NCBI RefSeq assembly: GCF_025567415.1
Contig: NZ_JAOQJV010000001.1
Coordinates: forward strand, 62,001-126,000
From: Claveliimonas ammoniilytica
GTDB taxonomy: Bacteria > Bacillota > Clostridia > Lachnospirales > Lachnospiraceae
Direction: 5' to 3'
DNA: 64,000 nucleotides
Part shown: positions 17,877-26,600 of the stretch, piece after piece
Layout: every line of letters begins with the position of its first letter
Position numbering within the stretch: the stretch's first letter is position 1
Made by a program: the position numbers and the translations under genes
Notes under the pieces: generated by a model
The model's input: only the letters and a program-made list of their open reading frames with translations
Databases searched by the model: none
Told to the model about the DNA's origin: nothing

Positions 17877-17949
17877 AGCTGTTGAGCGGAATCGAACCGC
17901 CGACCTCCGCCTTACCAAGGCGACGCTCTACCGACTGAGCCACAACAGC
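17877..17949 (-). tRNA. tRNA-Thr (anticodon GGT)
   Basis: A 73-base cloverleaf on the minus strand. Acceptor GCTGTTG / CAACAGC, D arm with GGCTCAGTCGG, anticodon loop TTGGTAA (GGT) in the stem TCGCC/GGCGG, T arm GGTTCGATTCC, discriminator U, no encoded CCA. Confidence 0.95.
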
Positions 17950-17982
17950 ACGCATAAGATATATTTCATATGCAACGTGATT

Positions 17983-18012
17983 AATATACAATATAAGAGC
18001 GTAGTTTGTCAA
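17983..18012 (-). promoter_or_regulatory. promoter of tRNA-Thr
   Basis: On the minus strand TTGACA (18012-18007), 18 bases, TATATT (17988-17983), about 34 bases before the tRNA. Confidence 0.8.
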
Positions 18013-18029
18013 TGGTAAATTTGAAAATA

Positions 18030-18058
18030 TTGTATTGTGGGTTAACTGGAATTATGAT
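18030..18058 (+). promoter_or_regulatory. probable promoter of glnS
   Basis: TTGTAT (18030-18035), 17 bases, TATGAT (18053-18058), divergent from the tRNA-Thr promoter. Confidence 0.5.
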
Positions 18059-18100
18059 AAGATAAAACACATGATGAGAAAGACAATGAGGAGGAAACCC

Positions 18101-19771
18101 ATGGGAGAAGAAGTAGTTTCAAAGAATTTTATTGAACAGGAGATAGATAAGGATCTGGCTGAAGGCAGATATACAGAGGTCTGCACCAGATTTCCGCCGG
18201 AGCCGAATGGTTATCTGCATATCGGACATGCCAAGTCTATCCTGCTTAATTCAGGGCTGGCTAAGAAGTATCATGGAACATTCCATCTTCGATTTGATGA
18301 TACGAATCCAACAAAAGAAGATACTGAGTATGTAGAGTCTATTAAGACAGATGTAGAGTGGCTGGGTGCTGACTTTAAGGATCATCTGTATTTTGCGTCT
18401 GATTATTTTGATCAGATGTATGAATGTGCGGTGAAGCTGATCAAGAAGGGCAAGGCTTATGTCTGTGATCTTAGTGCTGATGAGATCCGTGAGTACCGCG
18501 GTACACTGACAGAGCCTGGTAAGAACAGCCCGTACAGAGACCGCAGTATCGAAGAGAATCTGAAGTTGTTTGAAGAAATGAAGAACGGCGCATATAAGGA
18601 TGGAGAGAAGGTACTTCGTGCGAAGATCGATATGGCTTCACCGAATATCAACATGCGTGACCCTGTTATCTATCGTGTGGCACATATGCATCATCACAAC
18701 ACCGGTGATAAGTGGTGCATTTATCCGATGTATGACTTTGCTCACCCAATTGAGGATGCGATTGAGAAGATTACACACTCGATCTGTACACTGGAGTTTG
18801 AAGATCACAGACCGCTGTATGACTGGGTAGTAAGAGAGTGCGAGTTTGACCCGGCACCGCGTCAGATTGAGTTTGCCAAGTTATATCTGACTAATGTAGT
18901 AACCGGCAAGCGTTATATCAAGAAGCTGGTACAGGATGGCGTGGTAGACGGATGGGATGATCCAAGACTGGTATCTATTGCAGCACTGAGAAGAAGAGGA
19001 TTCACACCGGAGTCACTGAAGATGTTCGTAGATCTGTGTGGCGTATCCAAGTCTCAGGGATCTGTAGATTATGCAATGCTTGAGTACTGTATCCGTGAAG
19101 ATCTGAAGATGAAGCGCTCTCGTATGATGGCAGTGCTTGATCCGATCAAGCTGGTTATTGATAATTATCCGGAAGGAGAAGTAGAGTGGCTGGAAGCCGA
19201 GAACAATCTGGAGAATCCAGAGCTTGGCAAGAGAAAGATTCCATTCTGCAAGGAACTGTATATTGAGCGTGATGACTTCATGATTGAGCCACCGAAAAAA
19301 TATTTCCGTCTGTTCCCGGGTAATGAAGTACGTCTGATGCAGGCATATTTTGTAAAGTGTGTAAGCTATGAGACAGATGAGAATGGCAATGTGACAGTTG
19401 TACACTGTACTTACGATCCGGAGACTAAGAGCGGAAGCGGATTTACAGGACGTAAAGTCAAAGGTACGATCCACTGGGTGGCAGCACCGTATGCAAAACA
19501 GGCAGAGGTACGTCTGTATGAGAACCTGATCGATGAAGAGAAGGGTGTGTATAATGAAGAAGACGGATCTATGAACATTAATCCGAATTCTCTGGAAGTG
19601 AGAAAGAATTGTTTTGTAGAGCCGAACTTCGGCGATGCAAAAGCATATGACAGCTTCCAGTTTGTGAGAAACGGATATTTCTGTATTGATGCAAAGGATT
19701 CTACACCGGATGCACTGGTATTTAACCGTATTGTATCTCTGAAGAGTTCTTTCAGACTGCCTAAGAAATAA
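18101..19771 (+). CDS. glnS: glutaminyl-tRNA synthetase
   Basis: A 556-residue class Ic synthetase that charges tRNA-Gln directly. Seen: TRFPPEPNGYLHIGHAKSI (HIGH box), RFDDTNPTKEDTEYV, YDFAHPIEDAIEKITHSICTLEFEDHRPLYDW and the KMSKS-equivalent VTGKRYIKKLV, where the usual Ser is Gly. The C-terminal beta-barrel anticodon domain follows. The synthetase-like sequence favours GlnRS over GluRS (DGWDDPR and the CTLEFEDHR segment). The start at 18101 follows GAGGAGG by 7 bases; an upstream in-frame ATG (18035) would overlap the promoter. Confidence 0.95.
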   Translation: MGEEVVSKNFIEQEIDKDLAEGRYTEVCTRFPPEPNGYLHIGHAKSILLNSGLAKKYHGTFHLRFDDTNPTKEDTEYVESIKTDVEWLGADFKDHLYFASDYFDQMYECAVKLIKKGKAYVCDLSADEIREYRGTLTEPGKNSPYRDRSIEENLKLFEEMKNGAYKDGEKVLRAKIDMASPNINMRDPVIYRVAHMHHHNTGDKWCIYPMYDFAHPIEDAIEKITHSICTLEFEDHRPLYDWVVRECEFDPAPRQIEFAKLYLTNVVTGKRYIKKLVQDGVVDGWDDPRLVSIAALRRRGFTPESLKMFVDLCGVSKSQGSVDYAMLEYCIREDLKMKRSRMMAVLDPIKLVIDNYPEGEVEWLEAENNLENPELGKRKIPFCKELYIERDDFMIEPPKKYFRLFPGNEVRLMQAYFVKCVSYETDENGNVTVVHCTYDPETKSGSGFTGRKVKGTIHWVAAPYAKQAEVRLYENLIDEEKGVYNEEDGSMNINPNSLEVRKNCFVEPNFGDAKAYDSFQFVRNGYFCIDAKDSTPDALVFNRIVSLKSSFRLPKK

Positions 19772-19783
19772 GAGAATAAACAG

Positions 19784-21199
19784 ATGAATGAACTGACTAT
19801 GACATTGGCGTCCCGTAATGGGACGCCTTTGTACGAACAGATATATTTATATATTAAAGAAAATATTGTAAGCGGCAAATTCGTATACCACGAGAAGCTT
19901 CCGTCTACCAGAGCGCTGGCAAAGCATCTTGAGGTGAGTCGGAGTACAGTAGATCTGGCTTATGAACAGCTTTTATCGGAAGGATATATTGAATCAGAAC
20001 CTTATCGGGGTTACTATGTAGCGCAGATTGAGGGGCTGTATCAGATCAGAGAAGTGAAGAAGCGACAGATACCGGAAGTACGGGAGAAGGAAGAGACCTG
20101 TCGTTATGATTTTACGCCAAATGGTGTAGATTTGAAGAGCTTTCCTCATAATGCCTGGAGGAAACTCTCCAAGGAGATCCTGCTGGATGACGAGGTGGAG
20201 TTATTTCGCCTGGGTGATCCTCAGGGAGAATTAAGTTTTCGAAAAGTAATCTGTGATTATCTTTATCAGGCGCGTGGGGTGAAATGTGATCCCCATCAGA
20301 TTATAGTAGGAGCAGGAAATGATTATCTTCTGATGATGCTGTGCTCTGTAATCGGAAGAAATCATGTGATTGCAGTAGAGAATCCGGCATATAAGCAGGC
20401 GTATCGTCTGTTTTCCAGCCAGTCATATCCAGTAGAGCCAATAGAGATGGACCGTTATGGTATGCGGGTGGATATGCTTCGGGAATCTGTAGCGGATATT
20501 GCATATGTGACGCCGTCCCATCAGTATCCTACCGGTATCGTGATGCCAATGAAGCGTAGGATTGAACTGCTCGGATGGGCGAATGAATCAGAGAAGCGCT
20601 ATATCATCGAGGATGATTATGACAGCGAGTTCCGATATAAGGGCAAGCCGATCCCGGCACTTCAAGGAAGCGATGCGAACGGTAAAGTGATCTATCTTGG
20701 TACATTTTCCAAATCCATTGCCCCGGCGATCCGCATGAGCTATATGGTGCTGCCGGAAGAGTTGGCGACAGTTTATCATGAAAAATGTGGATTTATCAGT
20801 TCGACGGTTTCCAAAGTAGACCAGCTTATCGTGCAGCATTTTATTGAAGAAGGATATTATGAGAGACATCTGAATAAGACGCGTGCCCTGTATAAGGGAA
20901 GACATGATGTGCTGATCCGGGCGTTGCAGGAGATGAATTTTGACTGTAAGATTGCCGGAGAGTATGCGGGTGTGCATCTGTTGATGTCATTTGCAGATCA
21001 TGTGTCTGAAAGTGAACTGGTCCGCAGGGCTGAGAATGCAGAAGTGAAAGTATATGGTCTGTCAGATTACTGCATTGGAGAAAATCATAGAAGTGCGACG
21101 ATACTTCTGGGGTATGCCAATCTGTCGGAAGAAGAGATCAGGGAGGCAACAGCGATATTAAAAGGAGTCTGGACGGATATACCGGGTGTGAAAAAATAA
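19784..21199 (+). CDS. MocR/PdxR-type regulator (GntR domain fused to aminotransferase)
   Basis: A 471-residue fusion. Residues about 10-80 are a GntR winged helix (PLYEQIYLYIKENIVSG, LPSTRALAKHLEVSRSTVDLAYEQL). Residues about 110-465 are a fold-type I PLP aminotransferase domain with PLP-lysine near residue 310 in GTFSKSIAPAIR, plus EDDYDSEFRY. MocR proteins sense PLP or amino-acid adducts and usually control vitamin B6, GABA or taurine genes. None of those genes is adjacent, so the target is unknown. It lies 12 bases after glnS with only a weak ribosome site, so it may be read from the glnS transcript. Confidence 0.92.
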   Translation: MNELTMTLASRNGTPLYEQIYLYIKENIVSGKFVYHEKLPSTRALAKHLEVSRSTVDLAYEQLLSEGYIESEPYRGYYVAQIEGLYQIREVKKRQIPEVREKEETCRYDFTPNGVDLKSFPHNAWRKLSKEILLDDEVELFRLGDPQGELSFRKVICDYLYQARGVKCDPHQIIVGAGNDYLLMMLCSVIGRNHVIAVENPAYKQAYRLFSSQSYPVEPIEMDRYGMRVDMLRESVADIAYVTPSHQYPTGIVMPMKRRIELLGWANESEKRYIIEDDYDSEFRYKGKPIPALQGSDANGKVIYLGTFSKSIAPAIRMSYMVLPEELATVYHEKCGFISSTVSKVDQLIVQHFIEEGYYERHLNKTRALYKGRHDVLIRALQEMNFDCKIAGEYAGVHLLMSFADHVSESELVRRAENAEVKVYGLSDYCIGENHRSATILLGYANLSEEEIREATAILKGVWTDIPGVKK

Positions 21200-21204
21200 A
21201 AAAG

Positions 21205-21245
21205 ATGCTGTCAGGGATTAATATGATATCCCCGGCAGCATTTTT
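21205..21245. terminator. bidirectional terminator between the MocR gene and a small acidic protein gene
   Basis: Stem ATGCTGTCAGGGA / TCCCCGGCAGCAT with G-U pairs; TTTTTG follows on the + strand and a T-rich run on the - strand. Confidence 0.8.
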
Positions 21246-21255
21246 GTGTTTGGAA

Positions 21256-21573
21256 TTATTCCGCTTTTTCTTCCGCTGCTTCAGCTTCAGCAGTCTCTTC
21301 AGTATCCTCGGCATTTTCTTCCTCGGAAGGTGTTACAGTTTCCTCTGTTTTATCTTCTTTCGTTTTATTTTCTTCAGCTTCAGCCTTAGGAGCAGTGTTC
21401 AGCGGAACATATTCACGTTCAGAAGAATCGGAATCTTCGGTGGCAAAATCGTCATCGAATTCATCCAGAAAATCATCAGAGTTATCTTCCTTTTTAAGAT
21501 AATAAGCTACTCCGGCAGCAACTGCACCACCAACAGCAGCAAGACCTAATGCACGTTTGAAAAATTTTGACAT
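21256..21573 (-). CDS. small acidic membrane-anchored protein of unknown function
   Basis: A 105-residue protein on the minus strand. Lys/Arg-containing N-terminus (MSKFFKRA), a Gly/Ala-rich membrane segment at about residues 9-26, then a strongly acidic Asp/Glu/Ser-rich tail ending in many Glu-Ala repeats. AAGGAG lies 8 bases before the ATG, which, with the flanking terminator, supports it over the long + strand frame across the same bases. It is reminiscent of YtxH-like Lachnospiraceae proteins in layout only. I do not recognise a function. Confidence 0.75.
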   Translation of the reverse strand: MSKFFKRALGLAAVGGAVAAGVAYYLKKEDNSDDFLDEFDDDFATEDSDSSEREYVPLNTAPKAEAEENKTKEDKTEETVTPSEEENAEDTEETAEAEAAEEKAE

Positions 21574-21793
21574 GGGTATGACTCCTTTCTAGTCTTTTCT
21601 GACATTTACGTCATATACAAATGTATTGTAATACTTTTTGACAGAAAAAGAAAGGCGTGCGATATAAAATTTTACTAAAATACCAGAGCTTTCCTGCTCT
21701 GGGAAAGATTTCTTGTGAAGCATATGGAAATGTGCTACACTGAGTATCGGACTTAAGGGATAGATATACATTTGTGAGGAGAATATTAGAAAT

Positions 21794-23353
21794 ATGGAGA
21801 AGAAGAAGCTGAGAAAAGTCCAAAGCGGTTTATTTCGAATTATATTCAGTCGTACCGGACTTGTTTTGGTTATGATTTTACTGCAGATTGGTCTTTTTGT
21901 GGTGTCCATGAGCAGACTGCAGCAGTATTCACATGTGATCAATGGTTTCTTTCGAATACTAGGTATTATCGTGCTGATTTATATTATTAATTCAGAGGAT
22001 AATCCTGCATTTAAGATGACCTGGATGCTGTGTGTCATGGCATTTCCGGCAATCGGATCTTTGTTTTATGTATATGTGAAGAGCAAAGTTGGAACCAGAT
22101 GGGTAAGAGGACGACTGCGGAATCTGAAGTTAGAAGAGCGCCCTTATATGCAGCAGGACAGGAGGGTACTGCAGGAACTGAAGGAAGAAGGTCCTGGCAA
22201 GGCGAATCTTGCGGCGTATCTTTCTAGTCAGATGCATTTTCCGGTATATAAGAATACAGAGATCACGTATTTCCCATTAGGAGAAGATAAGATGCAGGCA
22301 CTTTACCGGGAACTTGAGAAGGCGGAGCATTATATTTTTTTGGAGTATTTTATTGTAGCAGAAGGACATGTGTGGGATACGGTACTGGATATTCTGAAGC
22401 GTAAAGCAGATGAAGGGGTAGAAGTTCGCTTTATGTATGATGGCATGTGTGCAATTTCAAATTTCCCATATTATTATTACAAAAAAATTCGCAAAATGGG
22501 CATCCAGTGCCGGGTGTCTAATCCGATCATCCCATTCCTGTCTACGGTGCAGAATAGCAGAGATCACCGTAAGATATGTGTAATTGACGGCAAGGTTGCG
22601 TTTACCGGCGGAGTCAACCTGGCAGATGAGTATGCCAATGAAATTACACGTTTTGGTCACTGGAAGGATACGGCGATCATGCTGAAGGGTGATGCAGTAC
22701 AGAGTTTCACTATGTTGTTTTTGGAAATGTGGGCAGTCAATCAGATGGAACCTGCGGACTGCCAGAACTATCTGACACCGAAGCATGTAGTGCCGGATCC
22801 ACCGCATGGTTATGTGATTCCGTATGGAGATCATCCGTATGATAATGAAAATGTAGGCGAAGAAGTGTATTTCCATATTCTGAATCATTCCAAGAAGTAT
22901 GTGCATATCATGACGCCGTATCTGATCCTGGATAGTGAGATGATTACAACGCTTACCAGAGCAGCGAAAAGCGGTATAGAGGTGATTATTATTATGCCGC
23001 ATATTCCGGATAAATGGTATGCTTTTGTACTGGCACATACTTATTATAAAGAATTGATTCAGGCGGGGGTAAGCATCTATGAATATACGCCGGGATTTGT
23101 ACATGCCAAGGTGTTTGTATCAGATGATGATACTGCAACTGTAGGAACAATTAATCTGGATTACCGCAGCCTGTATCTGCATTTTGAATGTGGTGCATAT
23201 ATCTATGATCATCCGGTCGTTGCGGATATTGAGCAGGATTTTCAGGAAACACTTAAAAAGTGTCAGAAAATCAGCCTGACAGAAGTGGAGAACAGACCAG
23301 TTACATATAAGGTGATGGGGCAGATTTTACGATTAATTGCACCTTTGATGTAA
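21794..23353 (+). CDS. cls: cardiolipin synthase (phospholipase D family)
   Basis: A 519-residue membrane enzyme joining two phosphatidylglycerol molecules to cardiolipin. Two N-terminal membrane segments (about 20-38 and 46-62, plus a third around 70-88) are followed by two HKD motifs: HRKICVIDG (His near 258) with FTGGVNLADEY, and HAKVFVSDD (His near 437) with VGTINLDYRS. Length and order match bacterial Cls. GAGGAG lies 12 bases before the ATG, slightly long. Several cls paralogues are common in Firmicutes. Confidence 0.94.
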   Translation: MEKKKLRKVQSGLFRIIFSRTGLVLVMILLQIGLFVVSMSRLQQYSHVINGFFRILGIIVLIYIINSEDNPAFKMTWMLCVMAFPAIGSLFYVYVKSKVGTRWVRGRLRNLKLEERPYMQQDRRVLQELKEEGPGKANLAAYLSSQMHFPVYKNTEITYFPLGEDKMQALYRELEKAEHYIFLEYFIVAEGHVWDTVLDILKRKADEGVEVRFMYDGMCAISNFPYYYYKKIRKMGIQCRVSNPIIPFLSTVQNSRDHRKICVIDGKVAFTGGVNLADEYANEITRFGHWKDTAIMLKGDAVQSFTMLFLEMWAVNQMEPADCQNYLTPKHVVPDPPHGYVIPYGDHPYDNENVGEEVYFHILNHSKKYVHIMTPYLILDSEMITTLTRAAKSGIEVIIIMPHIPDKWYAFVLAHTYYKELIQAGVSIYEYTPGFVHAKVFVSDDDTATVGTINLDYRSLYLHFECGAYIYDHPVVADIEQDFQETLKKCQKISLTEVENRPVTYKVMGQILRLIAPLM

Positions 23354-23360
23354 ATAACAA

Positions 23361-23389
23361 TGTACAAAAAAATTTTTTTATAGTATAAT
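23361..23389 (+). promoter_or_regulatory. promoter of purA
   Basis: TGTACA (23361-23366), 17 bases, TATAAT (23384-23389). I see no purine riboswitch in the 70-base leader. Confidence 0.65.
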
Positions 23390-23459
23390 ATCAGATGGCT
23401 GTTATAAGAATAGCTTCACAATAGTCATCAGCAAGATGAATAACACAGGAGGAATTGTT

Positions 23460-24743
23460 ATGGTTAGAGCAGTAGTTGGCGCGAACTGGGGAGACGAAGG
23501 AAAAGGTAAGATTACAGATATGCTTGGCGAAAAAGCCGATATCATTGTTCGTTTTCAGGGAGGTGCCAATGCGGGACATACAATAATTAATAATTACGGT
23601 AAATTTGCACTTCACACATTACCATCAGGTGTGTTTTACGGACATACTACAAGCATTATCGGTAACGGTGTCGCACTGGATGTTCCGGTGCTGTGCAATG
23701 AGATCCAGTCTATCGTAGACAGAGGTGTGCCGAAGCCGAGAATTCTGGTTTCCGACCGAGCACAGATGGTAATGTCATATCACAAGAAGTTTGATGCATA
23801 TGAAGAAGAACGTCTGGGCGGCAAATCATTTGGTTCTACCAAGTCAGGTATCGCACCATTCTACTCAGATAAATATGCAAAGATTGGTTTTCAGGTAAGC
23901 GAGTTATTTGATGATGAGCTTCTGAAAGAAAAAGTTGTACGTGTTGCAGAGCAGAAGAACGTATTGCTTGAGCACCTGTATCACAAACCGGCAATTGATC
24001 CTGATGAGCTGTATAATGAATTACAGGAATATAAAGAGTTAATCGAGCCATATGTATGCGATACATCTCTATATCTTTACAATGCGATCAAAGAAGGTAA
24101 AGAGATCTTGCTGGAGGGTCAGCTTGGCTCACTGAAAGATCCGGATCATGGTATTTATCCAATGGTCACATCTTCATCTACATTGGCCGGATACGGAGCA
24201 ATCGGAGCAGGTATTCCTCCATACGAGATCAAGCAGATTGTTACTGTATGTAAGGCATACTCAAGCGCAGTTGGAGCAGGAGCTTTCGTAAGCGAGATCT
24301 TTGGTGATGAGGCTGACGAACTGAGACGCCGTGGCGGCGATGGTGGAGAGTTCGGTGCAACAACCGGACGTCCAAGACGTATGGGATGGTTCGACTGTGT
24401 AGCATCTAAGTACGGATGCAGAATGCAGGGAGCGACAGATGTAGCATTTACAGTACTGGATGTACTGGGATATCTGGATGAAATTCCAGTATGTGTAGGA
24501 TATGAAATTAACGGAGAAGTGACAACAGACTTCCCAACTACACATCTGCTTGAAAAAGCAAAACCAGTATTCAAGACACTTCCGGGATGGAAATCTGATA
24601 TTCGCGGTATCAAGAAGTATGAAGATCTTCCGGAGAACTGCCGTAAGTACGTAGAATTCATCGAGGAACAGATCGGATATCCGATTACAATGGTTTCTAA
24701 CGGACCGGGTCGTGAAGATATTATTTACCGTCAGGCAAAATAA
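23460..24743 (+). CDS. purA: adenylosuccinate synthetase
   Basis: A 427-residue enzyme: IMP, aspartate and GTP give adenylosuccinate, the first step from IMP to AMP. Seen: the N-terminal GANWGDEGKGKITD catalytic loop, FQGGANAGHTI with the catalytic histidine, the STKSGIAPFYSDK IMP region and TTGRPRRMGWFD. The start at 23460 follows AGGAGG by 7 bases; an in-frame ATG at 23436 lies upstream of that ribosome site. It is monocistronic by its own promoter. Confidence 0.97.
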   Translation: MVRAVVGANWGDEGKGKITDMLGEKADIIVRFQGGANAGHTIINNYGKFALHTLPSGVFYGHTTSIIGNGVALDVPVLCNEIQSIVDRGVPKPRILVSDRAQMVMSYHKKFDAYEEERLGGKSFGSTKSGIAPFYSDKYAKIGFQVSELFDDELLKEKVVRVAEQKNVLLEHLYHKPAIDPDELYNELQEYKELIEPYVCDTSLYLYNAIKEGKEILLEGQLGSLKDPDHGIYPMVTSSSTLAGYGAIGAGIPPYEIKQIVTVCKAYSSAVGAGAFVSEIFGDEADELRRRGGDGGEFGATTGRPRRMGWFDCVASKYGCRMQGATDVAFTVLDVLGYLDEIPVCVGYEINGEVTTDFPTTHLLEKAKPVFKTLPGWKSDIRGIKKYEDLPENCRKYVEFIEEQIGYPITMVSNGPGREDIIYRQAK

Positions 24744-24805
24744 ATGTATAAATATTTCTGAATTACAGATAATAACTCTGAACTATGAAAAGGAGGGAAT
24801 CTGTA

Positions 24806-25117
24806 ATGCCAGAATTGAAATGTACAGTACAGACTTGTGTGCATAATAAGCAGTATTTCTGCGATCTGGATCATATCCAGGTAGGAGGAGAACATGCAAA
24901 GCGGGCGGATGAGACCTGCTGTGACAGCTTCGAGGAGCGCACAGGTGACACATACAGCAATGTAACTGGTCAGGCTTCAGCTACCAGTAATATTCGATGT
25001 GAGGCAACAGAGTGCCGTTACAATCAGTCGTGCAAGTGCCATGCCGGTAAGATCAGTGTGGAGGGCGGAGACGCCTGTCAGTGTAAGGAGACAGAATGCG
25101 CAACGTTCTGTTGTTAA
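24806..25117 (+). CDS. DUF1540 domain protein, two Cys-rich repeats
   Basis: A 103-residue Cys-rich protein with two copies of the DUF1540 pattern. The first has CTVQTCVHNKQYFCDLDHI and CCDSF; the second has CEATECRYNQSCKCHAGKI and ECATFCC. Such small proteins are common in spore-forming Firmicutes and are thought to bind metal, but no function is established. The start at 24806 follows AAGGAGGG by 8 bases; the in-frame ATG at 24785 lies before that site. A terminator follows. Confidence 0.85.
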   Translation: MPELKCTVQTCVHNKQYFCDLDHIQVGGEHAKRADETCCDSFEERTGDTYSNVTGQASATSNIRCEATECRYNQSCKCHAGKISVEGGDACQCKETECATFCC

Positions 25118-25144
25118 TGCCTGAAAAGGAATGAAAATAAGAAG

Positions 25145-25183
25145 ACAGGGTTACAGTGAATGATTTGCTGTAGCCCTGTTTTT
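25145..25183 (+). terminator. terminator after the DUF1540 gene
   Basis: Stem ACAGGGTTACAG / CTGTAGCCCTGT with a 10-11 base loop, followed by TTTTTG. Confidence 0.85.
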
Positions 25184-25227
25184 GTGTTATACTAAGCAAA
25201 TAGCATAATATGTCAGGAGCATAAGAA

Positions 25228-26598
25228 ATGGAAGATAAGAAAAAAGAGTCAGAGACTCCGAAGGGTTACTATAGTAACGCACCGAGGATTGGAAATAACG
25301 GGCCATCCAGACTGAGACGCGAGATCAGCAAAGGAATGACTTTTTTTGTAGTGATTGCAGCGAGTATTGCATTTTACTTTGCACTGTTGAGGCTGACCAA
25401 TATATCTGGTGTATTCAGCAAAGTATTGGACGTGCTGAAGCCGATTCTGTACGGATTATTAATTGCATTTTTGCTGAATCCGATCGTGAAGCAGACGGAT
25501 AAGATACTGATTCCGATATTGAAAAGGAAAATGAAGAATGAGGCGAGGGCAGAGAAACTGTCCCGTACAGCAGGAATATTGCTGGCGTTGATTATTATGG
25601 TATTGCTCATCAGCGGATTAATCAATATGCTGATCCCGGAATTATACAAGAGTATTCGTGATCTGGTGTTTACTCTGCCACGTCAGATTAATCTTTTAGT
25701 TAATCAGATCGGAGATATTCAGGCAGATGAATCCAATACCGGAGTCATGATGCGGACATTTATCAAGCAGGCGACCAGTACATTTCAGGACTGGTTAAGC
25801 AATAATCTGTTTACACGAATGAACGAGGTTATGGGAAGATTGACTAATGGAGTGATTGATTTTGTTAGTGAGATATTCAACGCATTGATTGGTGTGATTG
25901 TATCAATCTATGTATTATACAGTAAGGAGACTTTCGGAAGACAGTGCAAGAAGATGACTTATGCATTGCTCAGCCCATCTCATGCCAATGTGGTACTGCA
26001 TATTACACAGAAGGCCAATGATATATTCGGTGGATTCCTGATTGGTAAGATTATTGATTCTGCGATTATCGGAGTGCTTTGCTTTATTGGACTGTCATTT
26101 TTGAATATGCCATATACAATGTTGGTCAGCGTAATTGTAGGAGTGACTAATGTAATACCGTTCTTTGGACCATATATCGGTGCAATTCCGAGCACATTGC
26201 TGATTCTGTTAGCAAATCCGATTAAAGGCATCTATTTTTTGATTTTTATTCTGCTGTTACAGCAGTTGGACGGTAACTTTATCGGGCCGAAGATTCTTGG
26301 TAATTCTACAGGACTCAGCTCATTCTGGGTAATCTTTTCAATCCTGCTTGGAGGTGGATTATTTGGATTTTTGGGAATGCTTCTTGGTGTGCCGACATTT
26401 GCAGTCATTTATTATATCATTGAACTTATCATTGATGGAAGACTGCACAGGAAGAATCTTCCGGAAAGTTCGGATTACTACGATGAATACAGTTTTGTAG
26501 ATGATACTGGTAAGTATGTGATATCCAGAGAGACTATGGAGAAAAAACATAAAGAAAAATGTGAAAAAGAAAAAAGCATGAAAGAAAAAGGGGAATAA
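25228..26598 (+). CDS. AI-2E/PerM family permease
   Basis: A 456-residue polytopic membrane protein of the AI-2E transporter (PerM/YtvI) family. About eight membrane segments: roughly 35-55, 72-90, 112-135, then after a 60-residue amphipathic stretch 215-235, and a cluster from about 275 to 400. Family-typical segments are GVTNVIPFFGPYIGAIPS and QQLDGNFIGPKILGNSTGLS. Members export small molecules or ions; the substrate here is unknown and AI-2 transport should not be assumed. The last 80 residues are hydrophilic and end in a Lys/Glu-rich tail. AGGAG is 8 bases before the ATG; metA follows after 2 bases. Confidence 0.9.
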   Translation: MEDKKKESETPKGYYSNAPRIGNNGPSRLRREISKGMTFFVVIAASIAFYFALLRLTNISGVFSKVLDVLKPILYGLLIAFLLNPIVKQTDKILIPILKRKMKNEARAEKLSRTAGILLALIIMVLLISGLINMLIPELYKSIRDLVFTLPRQINLLVNQIGDIQADESNTGVMMRTFIKQATSTFQDWLSNNLFTRMNEVMGRLTNGVIDFVSEIFNALIGVIVSIYVLYSKETFGRQCKKMTYALLSPSHANVVLHITQKANDIFGGFLIGKIIDSAIIGVLCFIGLSFLNMPYTMLVSVIVGVTNVIPFFGPYIGAIPSTLLILLANPIKGIYFLIFILLLQQLDGNFIGPKILGNSTGLSSFWVIFSILLGGGLFGFLGMLLGVPTFAVIYYIIELIIDGRLHRKNLPESSDYYDEYSFVDDTGKYVISRETMEKKHKEKCEKEKSMKEKGE

Positions 26599-26600
26599 CT

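Noticed and set aside
21205..21549. Long + strand reading frame (114 codons) over the small acidic protein
   Set aside because: It is Phe/Ser/Cys-rich, lacks a ribosome site and starts within a terminator; the minus-strand frame has AAGGAG and a sensible membrane protein.
22457..23104. 215-codon minus-strand frame inside cls
   Set aside because: Antisense to the two HKD motifs of cls; no motif or ribosome site.
23390..23459. Purine riboswitch before purA (and before purL at 2114-2253)
   Set aside because: No three-way junction with the conserved TATA...loop sequences could be recognised in either leader.
25118..25227. SAM riboswitch or Met T-box controlling the permease-metA pair
   Set aside because: Only a terminator hairpin for the preceding gene is seen; no T-box sequence or S-box core.
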